Below are positions 24,869 through 34,503 of a stretch of 64,000 bases of DNA, piece after piece. The stretch lies in assembly GCA_947503885.1 (NCBI GenBank), contig CANNFD010000001.1:1-64000 (forward strand), read 5' to 3'. The stretch comes from an uncultured Olleya sp. (GTDB taxonomy: Bacteria; Bacteroidota; Bacteroidia; Flavobacteriales; Flavobacteriaceae). How positions within the stretch are numbered: the stretch's first letter is position 1; every line of letters begins with the position of its first letter. The notes beneath the pieces were generated by a model that searched no databases, was not told the origin of the DNA, and saw only the letters and a list, made by a program, of their open reading frames with translations. Position numbers and translations under genes: made by a program.

Positions 24869-26119
24869 TTATAATACTGTTTTGTTATTTGCAATTATTC
24901 CGTATACTTTTCCTTTTAACTCTTGTCCTAAAAAAGCACTATTCTTAGACTTTGAAACAATATCAGTTTCCGCGAAAGCGTATTTAATATCTGGGTTAAA
25001 AAGGGTTAAATTAGCTATTTCTCCTTCGTTAACACTTGTGCTAACTTGACCAAATCTAGTTTTTCCTTTAGTTAATAATTGAATTGTTTTTTTAGTTGAA
25101 AACACGGTGTTTAATGCTCCAAAAGCACTTTCTAAACCTATTGTACCAAAGGAAGCGTGTTCAAATTCTACTTTTTTCTCGTCAATAGTTTTTGGATTAT
25201 GGTCACTAGTTACCATATCTATCGTACCGTCTTTTAAACCTTCAATTAAAGCGTCAACATCTTTTTGTACTCTAAGAGGTGGATTGACTTTGTAATGAGT
25301 GTCAAAGTCATTTAAAACATCGTCTGTTAAACATAAATTATGGATTGCCACGCTACAACTAACATCTAGTTTTTTACGTTTAGCTTCTCTAATTAAGTCA
25401 ACACTTTCTGCAGTTGATATTGTAGGTATGTGCAGTTTACCGCCTGTATATTCTAATAAAAACAAATCTCTAGCAACTTGCATAGCTTCGGCTAGGTTAG
25501 GGCTTCCTTTTAAGCCTAAAGAAGTGCTAGTCAATTCTTCGTTAACTATTCCTTTTCCAGAAATTTTAGTTTCTAATGGAAACGAGCAGACTAAACCTTC
25601 AAAATTGCTAGCATATTGTAATGCTATTTTTAGAAGGTTTGGATTGGATACGGGTTTTTTATAATCCGAAAAGGCTACAGCTCCAGCATTTTTCATATCA
25701 AAAAGTTCAGCTAAATCTACACTTTCGCTGTTTTTGGTTAATGCACCAATTGGCAATAGTTTTACTGCATGATTTTGCACTTTAGAGAGTACAAAAGCGA
25801 CGTTAGCATTGGTGTCTATCACGGGGTTAGTGTTGGCTTGCAAAGCGACACTTGTAAAACCTGACTTAGCAGCTGTTTTAAGTCCGTTTTCAATAGTTTC
25901 TCGGTCTTCAAAACCTGGTTCTCCAAAACAAACACTACTATCAAACCAACCTTGCGAAAGATGTAAATTATCTAATGTAATTGTCTTGTAATTATTAGTG
26001 TTTGCAATGTTTTTTGCAATTTTACTAATTTTACCTTTTTCAATCAAAACATCACAAATTTGGTTATGAAACTTGCTTGATGCGTCAATTATTGTTGCTT
26101 TTTTTATTAAGACGTTCAT
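24869..26119 (-). CDS. Dihydroorotase homologue lacking the zinc site (pseudoenzyme candidate)
   Basis: 416 residues, clearly a type I dihydroorotase/amidohydrolase by length and fold (LHLSQGWFDSSVCFGEPG at the usual place of DxHVHxREPG). Aligning by eye, HxH is Ser62-x-Cys64, the substrate arginine is Gly66, the third ligand His is Cys178 (VCSF for VHAED), the fourth is Thr233 (IPTIST for ICHIST); only Asn96 (NTNP) and Asp306 (TSDHNPK) remain. Catalysis by the normal two-zinc mechanism therefore looks impossible. Non-catalytic dihydroorotases elsewhere act as structural partners of aspartate transcarbamoylase. Its ATG overlaps the VWA gene stop by four bases. Confidence 0.85.
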   Translation of the reverse strand: MNVLIKKATIIDASSKFHNQICDVLIEKGKISKIAKNIANTNNYKTITLDNLHLSQGWFDSSVCFGEPGFEDRETIENGLKTAAKSGFTSVALQANTNPVIDTNANVAFVLSKVQNHAVKLLPIGALTKNSESVDLAELFDMKNAGAVAFSDYKKPVSNPNLLKIALQYASNFEGLVCSFPLETKISGKGIVNEELTSTSLGLKGSPNLAEAMQVARDLFLLEYTGGKLHIPTISTAESVDLIREAKRKKLDVSCSVAIHNLCLTDDVLNDFDTHYKVNPPLRVQKDVDALIEGLKDGTIDMVTSDHNPKTIDEKKVEFEHASFGTIGLESAFGALNTVFSTKKTIQLLTKGKTRFGQVSTSVNEGEIANLTLFNPDIKYAFAETDIVSKSKNSAFLGQELKGKVYGIIANNKTVL

Positions 26120-28044
26120 TTAAAATATTTTAAGATGAGCATTTCTAAAATTAATAAAACGAATCCCAAAATTACAAACCATTTCCATAGCTCGTTAACT
26201 TTTGTGTCGTTATTTATAGTGTCAAAAACGCTAGCAATAGAGTTGTTAACGGTTAGGTTTTTTAAATTATCTAAGTTGATATAACTTAAATCACTCTCGG
26301 CTCTGTTATAATTATAACTAACGTTTTGAATGATTTCTGTTTTGTTTTTTAAATCGTAAATCCCAGATTTTTCTGGTAAATCATTGGTTTTAATAACTAC
26401 TTTATTATTAAAATAATTTTGTTCTGGTATTAATTTATCTTCCCCTTTTTCTAAGGTTAATACAGCATCTTGTTGCAAGTTAACTGCTACATCATAACTA
26501 TTGTCTTGACCAATTGTATAATAAAGCGTAGCAGCATTTAAACTCTGTTTTGCAATATTATAAAAGGTTGGAACTATTAAATTTATGTTTTTAAAATTAG
26601 AGTTATCATCGTTTATAGGTGCAGTAAAGACATAGACCGATTTTTTTTGAGATAAAAAGGGTTTAGCATCTTCAAACTGTAATATACTAGAGGTTTGCAC
26701 ATTACTTTGTGGATAATAGCTATTAACTTTTGGGTATTGAAAATTGTCGACTTGTTTTTCAAATACTCCGTTTGCATATAATGGATGTGCGTAATTTATG
26801 GTTGTTATTCGTTTTTCTGTCGTTACAAGTTGGTTAAAAGGTGTAAAGTTAAAACGTTGTAAAAATGTATTATAATCTGTTGTGTTACCTTTTAATGCAG
26901 GAATAAATACAACAGCTCCTCCTTTGTCTGTGAAGGCTTTTAAAGCTGTTGTTAGGCTTGCAGGCAAAGCTTCGATTTCATTAATTACTACTAAATTTTG
27001 TGTATCAAACAAACTGTAGTCTAAAGTGCTTGTCTTTTTTGAAGTAAAATTGAATTCGTCTTCGGTAAAAATTCGACTTAAATAATCAGCATTAGAATTA
27101 CTAATCGCTAAAACATTAATTTTTGAACGAGAATTTATGTTGAAATATAGCGTGTTGTCAAACTGTAATTGTGCATCTTCGATTGTTATTTTTCCTTTTA
27201 TAATTTGATTATTAGGAAGTGTAAAAACTGTTGAAGCTTTACCGCTTAAATCTACTGAGGCTTTGGATAATAATTGATCATTATTGTATAATGATACTGG
27301 AAGGTTGCTTATTTCTGTACCATTATTTTTAAGGATAACAGTAACCTCTAAAGTATTAGCTTCTTGTTTAGAGACATACAAGCTGTCTATTGTTATATTA
27401 CTTTTACTTACAGGTTTTAAGCTAACCAAGCTTAAAGTTATACTTGAATCTTTAGTGTGGTTAAAATCATTTTTGTTTTGCTGAAAATCCGATATAAATA
27501 TTAAATTTTTAATCGAGTTATTATTGTTAGAAAAGGACTTTTTAGCTTTTAATAAAGCAGCGTCATAGGATAGTTGATTTGACGAATAATCTAACTGTAA
27601 TAACTGGTTTTTAATTGCTTTTATAGTCGTGTTTTTATAACTATCTGTGTTAGTAATTAATGATAGTGTTTTGGTTTCTGGAACGGTTTCAATCAAATCT
27701 TGTACAGCACGTTTTAATAATTCGCCTTTTTCTCCTTTGGCTTGCATACTAAAGGAATTATCTAGATAAATAACGGTCTCCTTTTGGGCATTAAACGTAT
27801 TTGTTTTTGACGTAAAAGGCTGTGCAAATGCTATAATAATTGCTGCTAGTAGTAATACTCTTGTAATTAATGTAAGCCACTTTTTAATTACAGCACTTTT
27901 TCGGGTTTGTAATTGGACTTTTTTAAGATAGGCAACATTAGTAAAATATTCTTTTTGAAATTTTCTAAGTTGAAATAAGTGAACAATAATAGGAATTAAC
28001 AGTAAGAAAAGCGCGTAAAGAAGTTCTGGATTTTTAAACTGCAT
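26116..28044 (-). CDS. BatA/VWA-domain membrane protein
   Basis: 642 residues. The N-terminus MQFKNPELLYALFLLLIPIIVHLF and a second helix near 60-77 form the BatA-type membrane anchor (TIGR02226). A von Willebrand A domain follows with the MIDAS motif DNSFSM (about 95-100), then a long extracytoplasmic region with Ig- and glutamine amidotransferase-like segments, and a last membrane helix (about 621-638, FVILGFVLLILEMLIL). Such proteins are near-universal in Bacteroidota; their task is unknown, though Bat proteins are linked to stress tolerance. It heads a tightly packed unit with the pyrC-like, Tic20-like and esterase genes. Confidence 0.87.
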   Translation of the reverse strand: MQFKNPELLYALFLLLIPIIVHLFQLRKFQKEYFTNVAYLKKVQLQTRKSAVIKKWLTLITRVLLLAAIIIAFAQPFTSKTNTFNAQKETVIYLDNSFSMQAKGEKGELLKRAVQDLIETVPETKTLSLITNTDSYKNTTIKAIKNQLLQLDYSSNQLSYDAALLKAKKSFSNNNNSIKNLIFISDFQQNKNDFNHTKDSSITLSLVSLKPVSKSNITIDSLYVSKQEANTLEVTVILKNNGTEISNLPVSLYNNDQLLSKASVDLSGKASTVFTLPNNQIIKGKITIEDAQLQFDNTLYFNINSRSKINVLAISNSNADYLSRIFTEDEFNFTSKKTSTLDYSLFDTQNLVVINEIEALPASLTTALKAFTDKGGAVVFIPALKGNTTDYNTFLQRFNFTPFNQLVTTEKRITTINYAHPLYANGVFEKQVDNFQYPKVNSYYPQSNVQTSSILQFEDAKPFLSQKKSVYVFTAPINDDNSNFKNINLIVPTFYNIAKQSLNAATLYYTIGQDNSYDVAVNLQQDAVLTLEKGEDKLIPEQNYFNNKVVIKTNDLPEKSGIYDLKNKTEIIQNVSYNYNRAESDLSYINLDNLKNLTVNNSIASVFDTINNDTKVNELWKWFVILGFVLLILEMLILKYFK

Positions 28045-28146
28045 TAATTTTAAAGTTTGTCAAAGATAATAATTGCATTTATATAAAGCCTATTACCAAA
28101 TTAACATTTTAACAAAAACTTAGTGTTTAAATTATGTAACAAATTA

Positions 28147-28154
28147 TATTTTTG
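28147..28154 (+). promoter_or_regulatory. -7 promoter element for the M61 peptidase gene
   Basis: TATTTTTG, exact TAnnTTTG match, 42 bases before the ATG; no clear -33 TTG. Confidence 0.5.
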
Positions 28155-28195
28155 AGCGTCTTCTAAAAAAGACTATAAACAAATATACTTACAAA

Positions 28196-30085
28196 ATGAG
28201 AAAACTTTTAGTAACTACTATTGCAACGGGACTTTTATTAGTTGGATGTAACAGTACAAAAACAACAGACAAATTAGCGTCACAAACTCCAATTGCGACA
28301 TCCATTGACTTGACTAAAGTAGTTAATGATAAAGCACCTGTGACAATTAATCCAGGACGATTTACTCAAGAAACGGTAACCTATAGATTACCAAGAGTAG
28401 TACAAGGGACGTATTCTGTTAGTGATTTTGGAAAGTATATTGACGACTTTAAAGCGTTTGATTATAAAGGTAACGAGTTAGCAACTGTTAAAACAGATAC
28501 TAATACTTGGACTATTGCAAACGCTACACAATTAGACTATATTACTTATAATGCTAATGACACCTTTGACCAAGAGGTTACTGGTGGAATAGGAGGTGAA
28601 GCACCATTTTCTCCTGCAGGTACAAATATTGAGCCTACAAACTATGTTTTAAATCTACATGGTTTTATAGGATATTTTGACAGTTTAAAAGATAGTCAAT
28701 ATAGCTTAGACGTTACTGCTCCAGCAGATTTTAAACGTACTTCAGCACTACAAGAAACTGGAAAAAAAGTAAGTAAAGATGGTAAAATAGCAACATCAAG
28801 TTATTTTGCACCACGTTACTTTGATATTACAGACAACCCAATGTTTTATGGGGATTTAGATGTGGAAGAGTTTCAGGTTGGAGATATAAAAATTGTACTT
28901 AGTGTTTATTCTCCAAACAAAGTACATACTGCAGCAGATATTAAAGCTGTTATGGAAAAAATGATGCAAGCTCAAAAAACTTACTTAGGCGATATAGATA
29001 GTACTCCAAGATATGATATCTATTTATATTTATCTGAAGGAAAAGACGACTCGCCTAAAGGATTTGGTGCTTTAGAGCATCATACATCAACAGTTGTAGT
29101 TTTAGGAGAAAGCATGCCTTTTGAAGCTTTAGCTGAAAGTATGATTGATGTAGTATCGCATGAGTTTTTTCATATTGTAACACCATTAAGTGTCCACTCT
29201 GAAGATGTGCATTATTTTGATTACAACCAACCAACTTTTTCTAAACATTTATGGATGTATGAAGGTGTAACAGAATATTTTGCGACATTATTTCAAGTCG
29301 ACCAAGGATTAATTGAAACTGAAGAATTTTACGGAGATATATTAGGGAAAATTCAAACATCAGCAAACCTTAATGACAACATGAGTTTTACTGTAATGAG
29401 TGAAAATGTGTTAGAAGAACCTTATGCATCACAATACTATAATGTGTACATGAAAGGTGCTTTAATAGGGATGTGTATTGATATTATTTTGCGTGAAGAA
29501 AGCAATGGTGACAGAGGGATTTTATCTTTAATGAAAGAGTTGTCAAACAAATATGGTAAAAACAAACCATTTGAAGACGATAAGTTAATTGATGAAATTA
29601 TTGCAATGACTTATCCAAGTGTTGGCGAATTTTTAAACACACATGTAGTTGGTGATACACCAATTGATTATGCTGTTTACTTTAAAAAAGTAGGTTTGAA
29701 TATGGATAGCGGAAAAGTTAAAACTAACTATATCCAAAATGATGGCGCTTTAATATTTGCGCCAGATAGAGCTACAATGACAATTCCTTTTAGCGAAGCA
29801 GTTAAGGATAATAGTTTTTGGAATGATAACGGAGTATTACCTGGTGACGTTATAAAAACGGTTGATGGTAAAGAATTAAATCTTGCTACAGCACAACAAA
29901 TACTAACTAGCATGTACATGTGGCAACCAGGGACAGATATTAATGTAGTTTTAGATAGAGACGGAAAGAAAGTTGTTATAAAAACTAAGTTAACCCAATC
30001 TTATACGACAGGAACTAAATTAGTTGAAGATCCAAACGCAACCGATGCCCAAAAAAGAATAAGACAAGCTTGGCTTAAAGGTTAA
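28196..30085 (+). CDS. M61 family metallopeptidase lipoprotein with PDZ domain
   Basis: 629 residues. A lipoprotein signal ends LLLVGC with Cys18 as the lipidation site. The beta-rich N-terminal domain is followed by the gluzincin motif H322EFFH326 and the third ligand Glu356 in YEGVTEYFA, as in M61 glycyl aminopeptidases. A C-terminal PDZ domain spans about 525-605 (GVLPGDVIKTVDGKELN). It probably trims peptides in the periplasm or at the outer membrane surface. The next gene lies 108 bases downstream. Confidence 0.92.
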   Translation: MRKLLVTTIATGLLLVGCNSTKTTDKLASQTPIATSIDLTKVVNDKAPVTINPGRFTQETVTYRLPRVVQGTYSVSDFGKYIDDFKAFDYKGNELATVKTDTNTWTIANATQLDYITYNANDTFDQEVTGGIGGEAPFSPAGTNIEPTNYVLNLHGFIGYFDSLKDSQYSLDVTAPADFKRTSALQETGKKVSKDGKIATSSYFAPRYFDITDNPMFYGDLDVEEFQVGDIKIVLSVYSPNKVHTAADIKAVMEKMMQAQKTYLGDIDSTPRYDIYLYLSEGKDDSPKGFGALEHHTSTVVVLGESMPFEALAESMIDVVSHEFFHIVTPLSVHSEDVHYFDYNQPTFSKHLWMYEGVTEYFATLFQVDQGLIETEEFYGDILGKIQTSANLNDNMSFTVMSENVLEEPYASQYYNVYMKGALIGMCIDIILREESNGDRGILSLMKELSNKYGKNKPFEDDKLIDEIIAMTYPSVGEFLNTHVVGDTPIDYAVYFKKVGLNMDSGKVKTNYIQNDGALIFAPDRATMTIPFSEAVKDNSFWNDNGVLPGDVIKTVDGKELNLATAQQILTSMYMWQPGTDINVVLDRDGKKVVIKTKLTQSYTTGTKLVEDPNATDAQKRIRQAWLKG

Positions 30086-30193
30086 TTTTAGATTAAAAAA
30101 GTTTGGCATAAAAGTTGAATTGTTTAACTTAGAGAATGATTTACAGTAGTTAACATAAATCATTTGGCTAATAAACTTTAAAACATAAATAAA

Positions 30194-30517
30194 ATGAAAA
30201 AATTAATTCTTATTGTATTTACCCTTTTTTTAGGTGTTAATTCATTAATGGCACAAGACGTCAAACAAATTGAAGATGCTAATTACGTTATACTTTTAGA
30301 CAGTAAAGTTTTTCACTACACTGTTAATGGAGTAGAGCAGTTAAAAGCAGATTTAACACTTAATAACGGTACAGTTGTTAAGACTGATGGGACTTATATC
30401 ACCGATAAAAAAACACTTAAACTAGAAGATGGTCAGTGTTTAGGGATGAGCGGTACACTTTATAAAGACCAGCAAACCTTAACTAAAAAGCTGATTAAAC
30501 ATATGAAGAAGTCTTAA
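30194..30517 (+). CDS. DUF6799-like secreted small protein
   Basis: 107 residues with a signal peptide (MKKLILIVFTLFLGVNSLMAQ) and a mature part of two similar beta-hairpin units (LNNGTVVKTDGTYIT and LEDGQCLGMSGTLYK), matching the DUF6799 pattern common in Bacteroidota. Function unknown; likely periplasmic. It ends just before a strong terminator. Confidence 0.75.
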   Translation: MKKLILIVFTLFLGVNSLMAQDVKQIEDANYVILLDSKVFHYTVNGVEQLKADLTLNNGTVVKTDGTYITDKKTLKLEDGQCLGMSGTLYKDQQTLTKKLIKHMKKS

Positions 30518-30535
30518 TTTTTATATTATATACTA

Positions 30536-30571
30536 ACAAAAAAGCCTAATCAAAGATTAGGCTTTTTTTTA
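30536..30571. terminator. Bidirectional terminator
   Basis: AGCCTAATC-AAA-GATTAGGCT hairpin with flanking A- and T-tracts; its right end overlaps the stop codon of the histidine kinase gene. Confidence 0.9.
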
Positions 30572-31768
30572 TCTTGCAATAGTAAATTTAAAGGTACTAC
30601 CTTTTCCTATTTCAGAATTTAGAACAATATCACCTTTTAGTTTTTGGACTAGATTTTTTACAGTAAATAAACCTATTCCGGTACCTTTATTACCCTTAGC
30701 ATCAATTTGATTATTATTGTTATTAAACAACTTAAACACTTCATCTTGTTGCTCTTGCGCTATACCAATTCCGTTATCAGTAACAGAAAAAATATGATAA
30801 TCTTTATCCTTGGTGTAGGTTAATAATACTTTTGGATTACGCTTTGTATTGTACTTTATAGCGTTATCAACTAGATTAATCAATATTTGGGTGACTGCTG
30901 CTTTATTGATAAATACAAACTCATTATTAGTACTTGTCTTAAAATTATCATCATCCATGGAGTGGATTCTTTTAATTTCGTCAAATAATTTATTTATTGA
31001 AACATTTTCTTTGTCAGCATTTAGTAATTCATCTGCTTTGTAATGCATTAAAATCCCGTCAATATAATTGTTAAGAGACTCTGCTGATTCTTCGATATAA
31101 TTAATATATTCTACAGATTCTTTAGTAAAAACATTACCTTTTTCTTCCTTTAAAAAACTAGTTAAAGAGATAATATTTGCTAATGGAGATTTTAAATCAT
31201 GGGATACATGACTTGCAAACTTACCAAGCTCAGCATTTCTTTTTAAAAGGTCTTGTTTAGATTCGGTTAAAAGCCTATTACTAAGTCTTAAGTCAAATAA
31301 ATTAACAACTTGTTTAGCAATAGTTATTAGTGCATTTTTTTGAAATTCTGATAATTTATTAGGCTCATGACCATAAACACATAATGTACCTAAAGCTAAT
31401 CCTTGTTTGTTGCGTAATGGGACACCAGCATAAAAGATAGCATTATATTCCTCAACCAAAGGATTACCTATAAAACGTTTGTCTTCTCTAGCGTCTTCAA
31501 CCACAAAAATATCCTCGTCATGTAAAATAGCGTGTCCACAAAATGAAATGTCTCTCGGAGACTCTTTTATATCTACACCATGACGTGATTTAAGATAATT
31601 ACGATCTGAATCTAATAATGTAATTAAAGAGATAGGCAAATTGCAAATACTAGCTACTAGGCTAGTTATGTTATCAAAATCACTTTCTGGAAGTGTATCT
31701 AATAAGTTATAAGATTTTAAACAAGAGATTCGTTCTTGTTCATTTTCAGGAAATTCTGGTTTTATCAT
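30569..31768 (-). CDS. Cytoplasmic GAF-domain sensor histidine kinase
   Basis: 399 residues with no membrane segment. A GAF domain covers about 20-165 (FCGHAILHDEDIFVVEDA is the typical segment), then a short helix and the DHp domain with phosphorylated His190 in SHVSHDLKSPL, and an ATPase domain with N-box LVDNAIKYN, G1 DNGIGIA and G2 GTGIGLF. No response regulator gene is adjacent, so it is an orphan kinase. A CAAAATTA box at 31802-31809 reads TAATTTTG on its strand and is a promoter candidate. Confidence 0.9.
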   Translation of the reverse strand: MIKPEFPENEQERISCLKSYNLLDTLPESDFDNITSLVASICNLPISLITLLDSDRNYLKSRHGVDIKESPRDISFCGHAILHDEDIFVVEDAREDKRFIGNPLVEEYNAIFYAGVPLRNKQGLALGTLCVYGHEPNKLSEFQKNALITIAKQVVNLFDLRLSNRLLTESKQDLLKRNAELGKFASHVSHDLKSPLANIISLTSFLKEEKGNVFTKESVEYINYIEESAESLNNYIDGILMHYKADELLNADKENVSINKLFDEIKRIHSMDDDNFKTSTNNEFVFINKAAVTQILINLVDNAIKYNTKRNPKVLLTYTKDKDYHIFSVTDNGIGIAQEQQDEVFKLFNNNNNQIDAKGNKGTGIGLFTVKNLVQKLKGDIVLNSEIGKGSTFKFTIAR

Positions 31769-31801
31769 TTAAGCAGCTAACATTATGTTAAATATTACCG
31801 A

Positions 31802-31809
31802 CAAAATTA
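31802..31809 (-). promoter_or_regulatory. -7 promoter element for the histidine kinase gene
   Basis: Minus-strand TAATTTTG, exact consensus, 34 bases upstream of the ATG and inside the gap after the TIGR02757 gene. Confidence 0.45.
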
Positions 31810-31831
31810 CTGATAATAAAGTTTGAAAATG

Positions 31832-32596
31832 TTAAAATTTTTCAAAAACCCCTAATCCAAATAATGCAAAGTCATATTTTACAGGGTCTTGGCTATCTAA
31901 TTGTCTTAATGCTGCATCTAATTCTGCTACAGCTTTGCCATCATTTTGTTTACGCTGTAACAGTCCAAGTTTTCTTGCTACATTACCAGAATGTACATCT
32001 AAAGGACAAGATAGTTGAGCAGGTGATAGGCTTTTCCAGATGCCTAAATCAACATTTGTATTGTTTGGCCTAACCATCCAACGTAAAAACATGTTAATAC
32101 GCTTTGCAGCACTATTTTTTAGTGGATCACTAATGTGTTTTTGTGTACGCTGTAAATGTTCAATTTCAAAAAAAGCTTGTTTAAAATAGTGGATTGACGT
32201 TTGCAAACTATCTTTTTGGGCGTGTTTAGCAAAGACTGACTCTAGTCCTTTATGTTTTTGATATATATGCTGTAAACCTTTAATAAAGGTTATAAAATCT
32301 ATTCCGTTAAAGGTGCGATGCACAAAAGGTTCTAATTTTTCTAAATCAGATTCTTGATGATTAATTACAAAATCAAAAGGGGATTGATCTAATAATTGCA
32401 TCATTTGATGTGCATTTTTATTAATGCTTTTTCGGTTTCCCCAAGCAATAGTAGCACTTAAAAAGCCAGCGATTTCTATGTCTTCTTTTTTAGTAAACAA
32501 ATGCGGAATCTGTATTGGGTCACTATCTATAAAATCAGGTTTATTATAAAGCTCTACTTTACTATCTAAAAATTCTTTTAGCTCTTTTTTAGTCAT
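31832..32596 (-). CDS. TIGR02757 (DUF2400) family protein
   Basis: 254 residues, soluble. FLSATIAWGNRKSINKNA and the C-terminal LDVHSGNVARKLGLL and FALFGLGVFEKF are typical of the TIGR02757 family, which resembles helix-hairpin-helix DNA glycosylases at its C-terminal end but has no proven activity. It follows the small lipoprotein-like gene by 12 bases. Confidence 0.85.
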   Translation of the reverse strand: MTKKELKEFLDSKVELYNKPDFIDSDPIQIPHLFTKKEDIEIAGFLSATIAWGNRKSINKNAHQMMQLLDQSPFDFVINHQESDLEKLEPFVHRTFNGIDFITFIKGLQHIYQKHKGLESVFAKHAQKDSLQTSIHYFKQAFFEIEHLQRTQKHISDPLKNSAAKRINMFLRWMVRPNNTNVDLGIWKSLSPAQLSCPLDVHSGNVARKLGLLQRKQNDGKAVAELDAALRQLDSQDPVKYDFALFGLGVFEKF

Positions 32597-32608
32597 TAAA
32601 TTATTTGC

Positions 32609-33178
32609 TTATTCTATAACGTAGTTATTAGTTGTGACAGAAAATGTGGCTTCGTTTGAAGTTTCAATTGTTATGTTTAATGCAAATTCTGATCCAGATG
32701 CAATAGTTTCATTAAATACTAATAGTATAGAGTCCGGAGCTTTTGATGTAATATTAGCTTGATAGGTTTCTGGATTATAAAACTGATTGATTTCTAATAA
32801 ATTTTCAAAATCATAAAATGTAAATCTCATTATATCATTTAAACTTTCACCTGCAGCAATACCATTAATAGTTGTATTGGCTGTAATATTTAAATTAGTA
32901 AACTCGGAGCCATACTCGTAATTATTATCTGGACAAGTGGTGGCTAAAGCAGTATTAAAATTTATGTTGCTTTGTGTTGCAGAAGTAATATCTTGATAAT
33001 CATAAATTAAATTTAAGTTTACATAAAAGTCTTCGGAAGTCGTAACCACTATGTCTTCTGCGTTATAAATTTGTAGTGATTGCAAATTGACTAAAAATGT
33101 TTTGGCTTTACAACAAGAAAATAACACTAATTGCAAAACAAGAAAAAATAAAAAGGAATACGTGATTTTTTTAAGCAT
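32609..33178 (-). CDS. Putative lipoprotein, function unknown (189 aa)
   Basis: 189 residues. The N-terminus has a hydrophobic core ending LFSCCK, with Cys22 or Cys23 as possible lipidation site. The mature part is beta-rich, Asn/Thr-rich and acidic, like an Ig-fold surface lipoprotein; nothing more specific is recognised. Lies between a CPBP protease gene (57 bases) and TIGR02757. Confidence 0.65.
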   Translation of the reverse strand: MLKKITYSFLFFLVLQLVLFSCCKAKTFLVNLQSLQIYNAEDIVVTTSEDFYVNLNLIYDYQDITSATQSNINFNTALATTCPDNNYEYGSEFTNLNITANTTINGIAAGESLNDIMRFTFYDFENLLEINQFYNPETYQANITSKAPDSILLVFNETIASGSEFALNITIETSNEATFSVTTNNYVIE

Positions 33179-33235
33179 TGTTTTTTATTTATAGATGCAA
33201 ATTATAGGGTTTGGTTGCGTTAAATTATATTTTTT

Positions 33236-33781
33236 TTAACTCATAAATAATATAGCAGGTATAATTATAACACCATTATACATCGCGTGCAATAGTATAG
33301 AATAAATTAATCCAAAGCGCACACGAATATAGCCAAACACTAAGCCCAATACAATTTGTGGTAATACTAATAATGGTGAAAACAATAGTATTTTGGTAGT
33401 TATTTCAAAATTAAATAAATGTACATACCCAAAAATTAATGCTAAACTATAAAACCCAATTTTAAAATACTTTTTATTAAATAAGGTTAATGGTCCTCTA
33501 AAGATTAACTCTTCAATTACTGGGGCAAGTATCACAGCTGTAAAAATTATATAAAGTGGGTTGCTCTCTTCAAATAACTTTGATATGGCATGTGTATCAG
33601 AATTATAAACTCCTAAAATCTCTAAAAATGAAGTAAAGAAACCTATTCCAATACCAATTGCTAGGCATAATCCAACACTTTGTAATACTACTCCTAATTT
33701 TATTTTTGAAGACGTGTATTTTAATTGTTTAAGACGTGGATGTTTAATGTAATTTAAAACAGAATGAAATAATATGACCAT
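33236..33781 (-). CDS. CPBP family intramembrane glutamic endopeptidase
   Basis: 181 residues, four to five membrane segments. The EELIFRGPL motif (EExxxR) and the later FGYVHL and HAMYNG histidine motifs match the CAAX-protease/Abi family. Roles in this family range from prenyl-protein processing to bacteriocin self-immunity; none can be chosen here. It starts three bases after the LolD-like ATPase gene, so the two are cotranscribed. Confidence 0.88.
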   Translation of the reverse strand: MVILFHSVLNYIKHPRLKQLKYTSSKIKLGVVLQSVGLCLAIGIGIGFFTSFLEILGVYNSDTHAISKLFEESNPLYIIFTAVILAPVIEELIFRGPLTLFNKKYFKIGFYSLALIFGYVHLFNFEITTKILLFSPLLVLPQIVLGLVFGYIRVRFGLIYSILLHAMYNGVIIIPAILFMS

Positions 33782-33784
33782 AAA

Positions 33785-34444
33785 TTATATTATTTTTCCA
33801 TCAACCATGGTAAGTTTTCTATCTGCTAAATTGGCTAAATCTGTATTATGTGTAACAATAACAAAGGTTTGTCCAAATTGATCACGAAGTTTAAAAAATA
33901 AATTATGAAGGTTTTCTGCGCTTTCGCTATCTAGATTACCAGAAGGTTCATCAGCAAATATTAATTCCGGATTATTAACTAAAGCTCTTGCAACTGCAAC
34001 ACGTTGTTGCTCTCCGCCGGACAACTCGCTTGGTTTGTGATTGTATCTGTGCGATAACCCTAGAAAATCTAGCAACTCTTTAGCTCGATTTTCAGCTTCG
34101 GTTTTATTTGTACCTTTAATAAATGCAGGAATACAAACGTTTTCTACAGCTGTAAACTCTGGTAATAATTGATGAAACTGAAAGATAAATCCAATGTGAT
34201 GATTTCTAAATTGTGCTAATTGTTTTTCGGTCAAACCGGTAATTTCTTTATTATTAATTACAAGCTCACTTTCGGTTTTGTTTTCAATAAAATCTAAAGT
34301 ACCTAAAATTTGAAGTAGAGTAGTTTTTCCTGCACCAGAAGCGCCAACAATAGATACAATTTCACCTTTTTTAATATGAACATCTACACCTTTTAAGACA
34401 TGTAAATCATCATAATATTTATGTATATTTTTTGCTTTAATCAT
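33785..34444 (-). CDS. ABC transporter ATP-binding protein, LolD/MacB type
   Basis: 219 residues. Walker [12 protein letters not shown] (about 34-44), Q-loop [16 protein letters not shown], signature [15 protein letters not shown], Walker [13 protein letters not shown] and H-switch VTHN are complete. LolD-like ATPases power lipoprotein release or MacB-type efflux. No LolC/E-type permease is beside it, so the partner must be encoded elsewhere, as is usual for Bacteroidota lolD. Confidence 0.9.
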   Translation of the reverse strand: MIKAKNIHKYYDDLHVLKGVDVHIKKGEIVSIVGASGAGKTTLLQILGTLDFIENKTESELVINNKEITGLTEKQLAQFRNHHIGFIFQFHQLLPEFTAVENVCIPAFIKGTNKTEAENRAKELLDFLGLSHRYNHKPSELSGGEQQRVAVARALVNNPELIFADEPSGNLDSESAENLHNLFFKLRDQFGQTFVIVTHNTDLANLADRKLTMVDGKII

Positions 34445-34503
34445 AGTTTAATATAAAGTACGGAAATTACCACTTTATAAATTATTAGACAACAAATAAC
34501 TAT

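Noticed and set aside
24865-24894. Ten-residue N-terminal extension of the Tic20-like protein
   Set aside because: It overlaps the pyrC-like stop region and precedes the family-typical MNQQTIEEG start.
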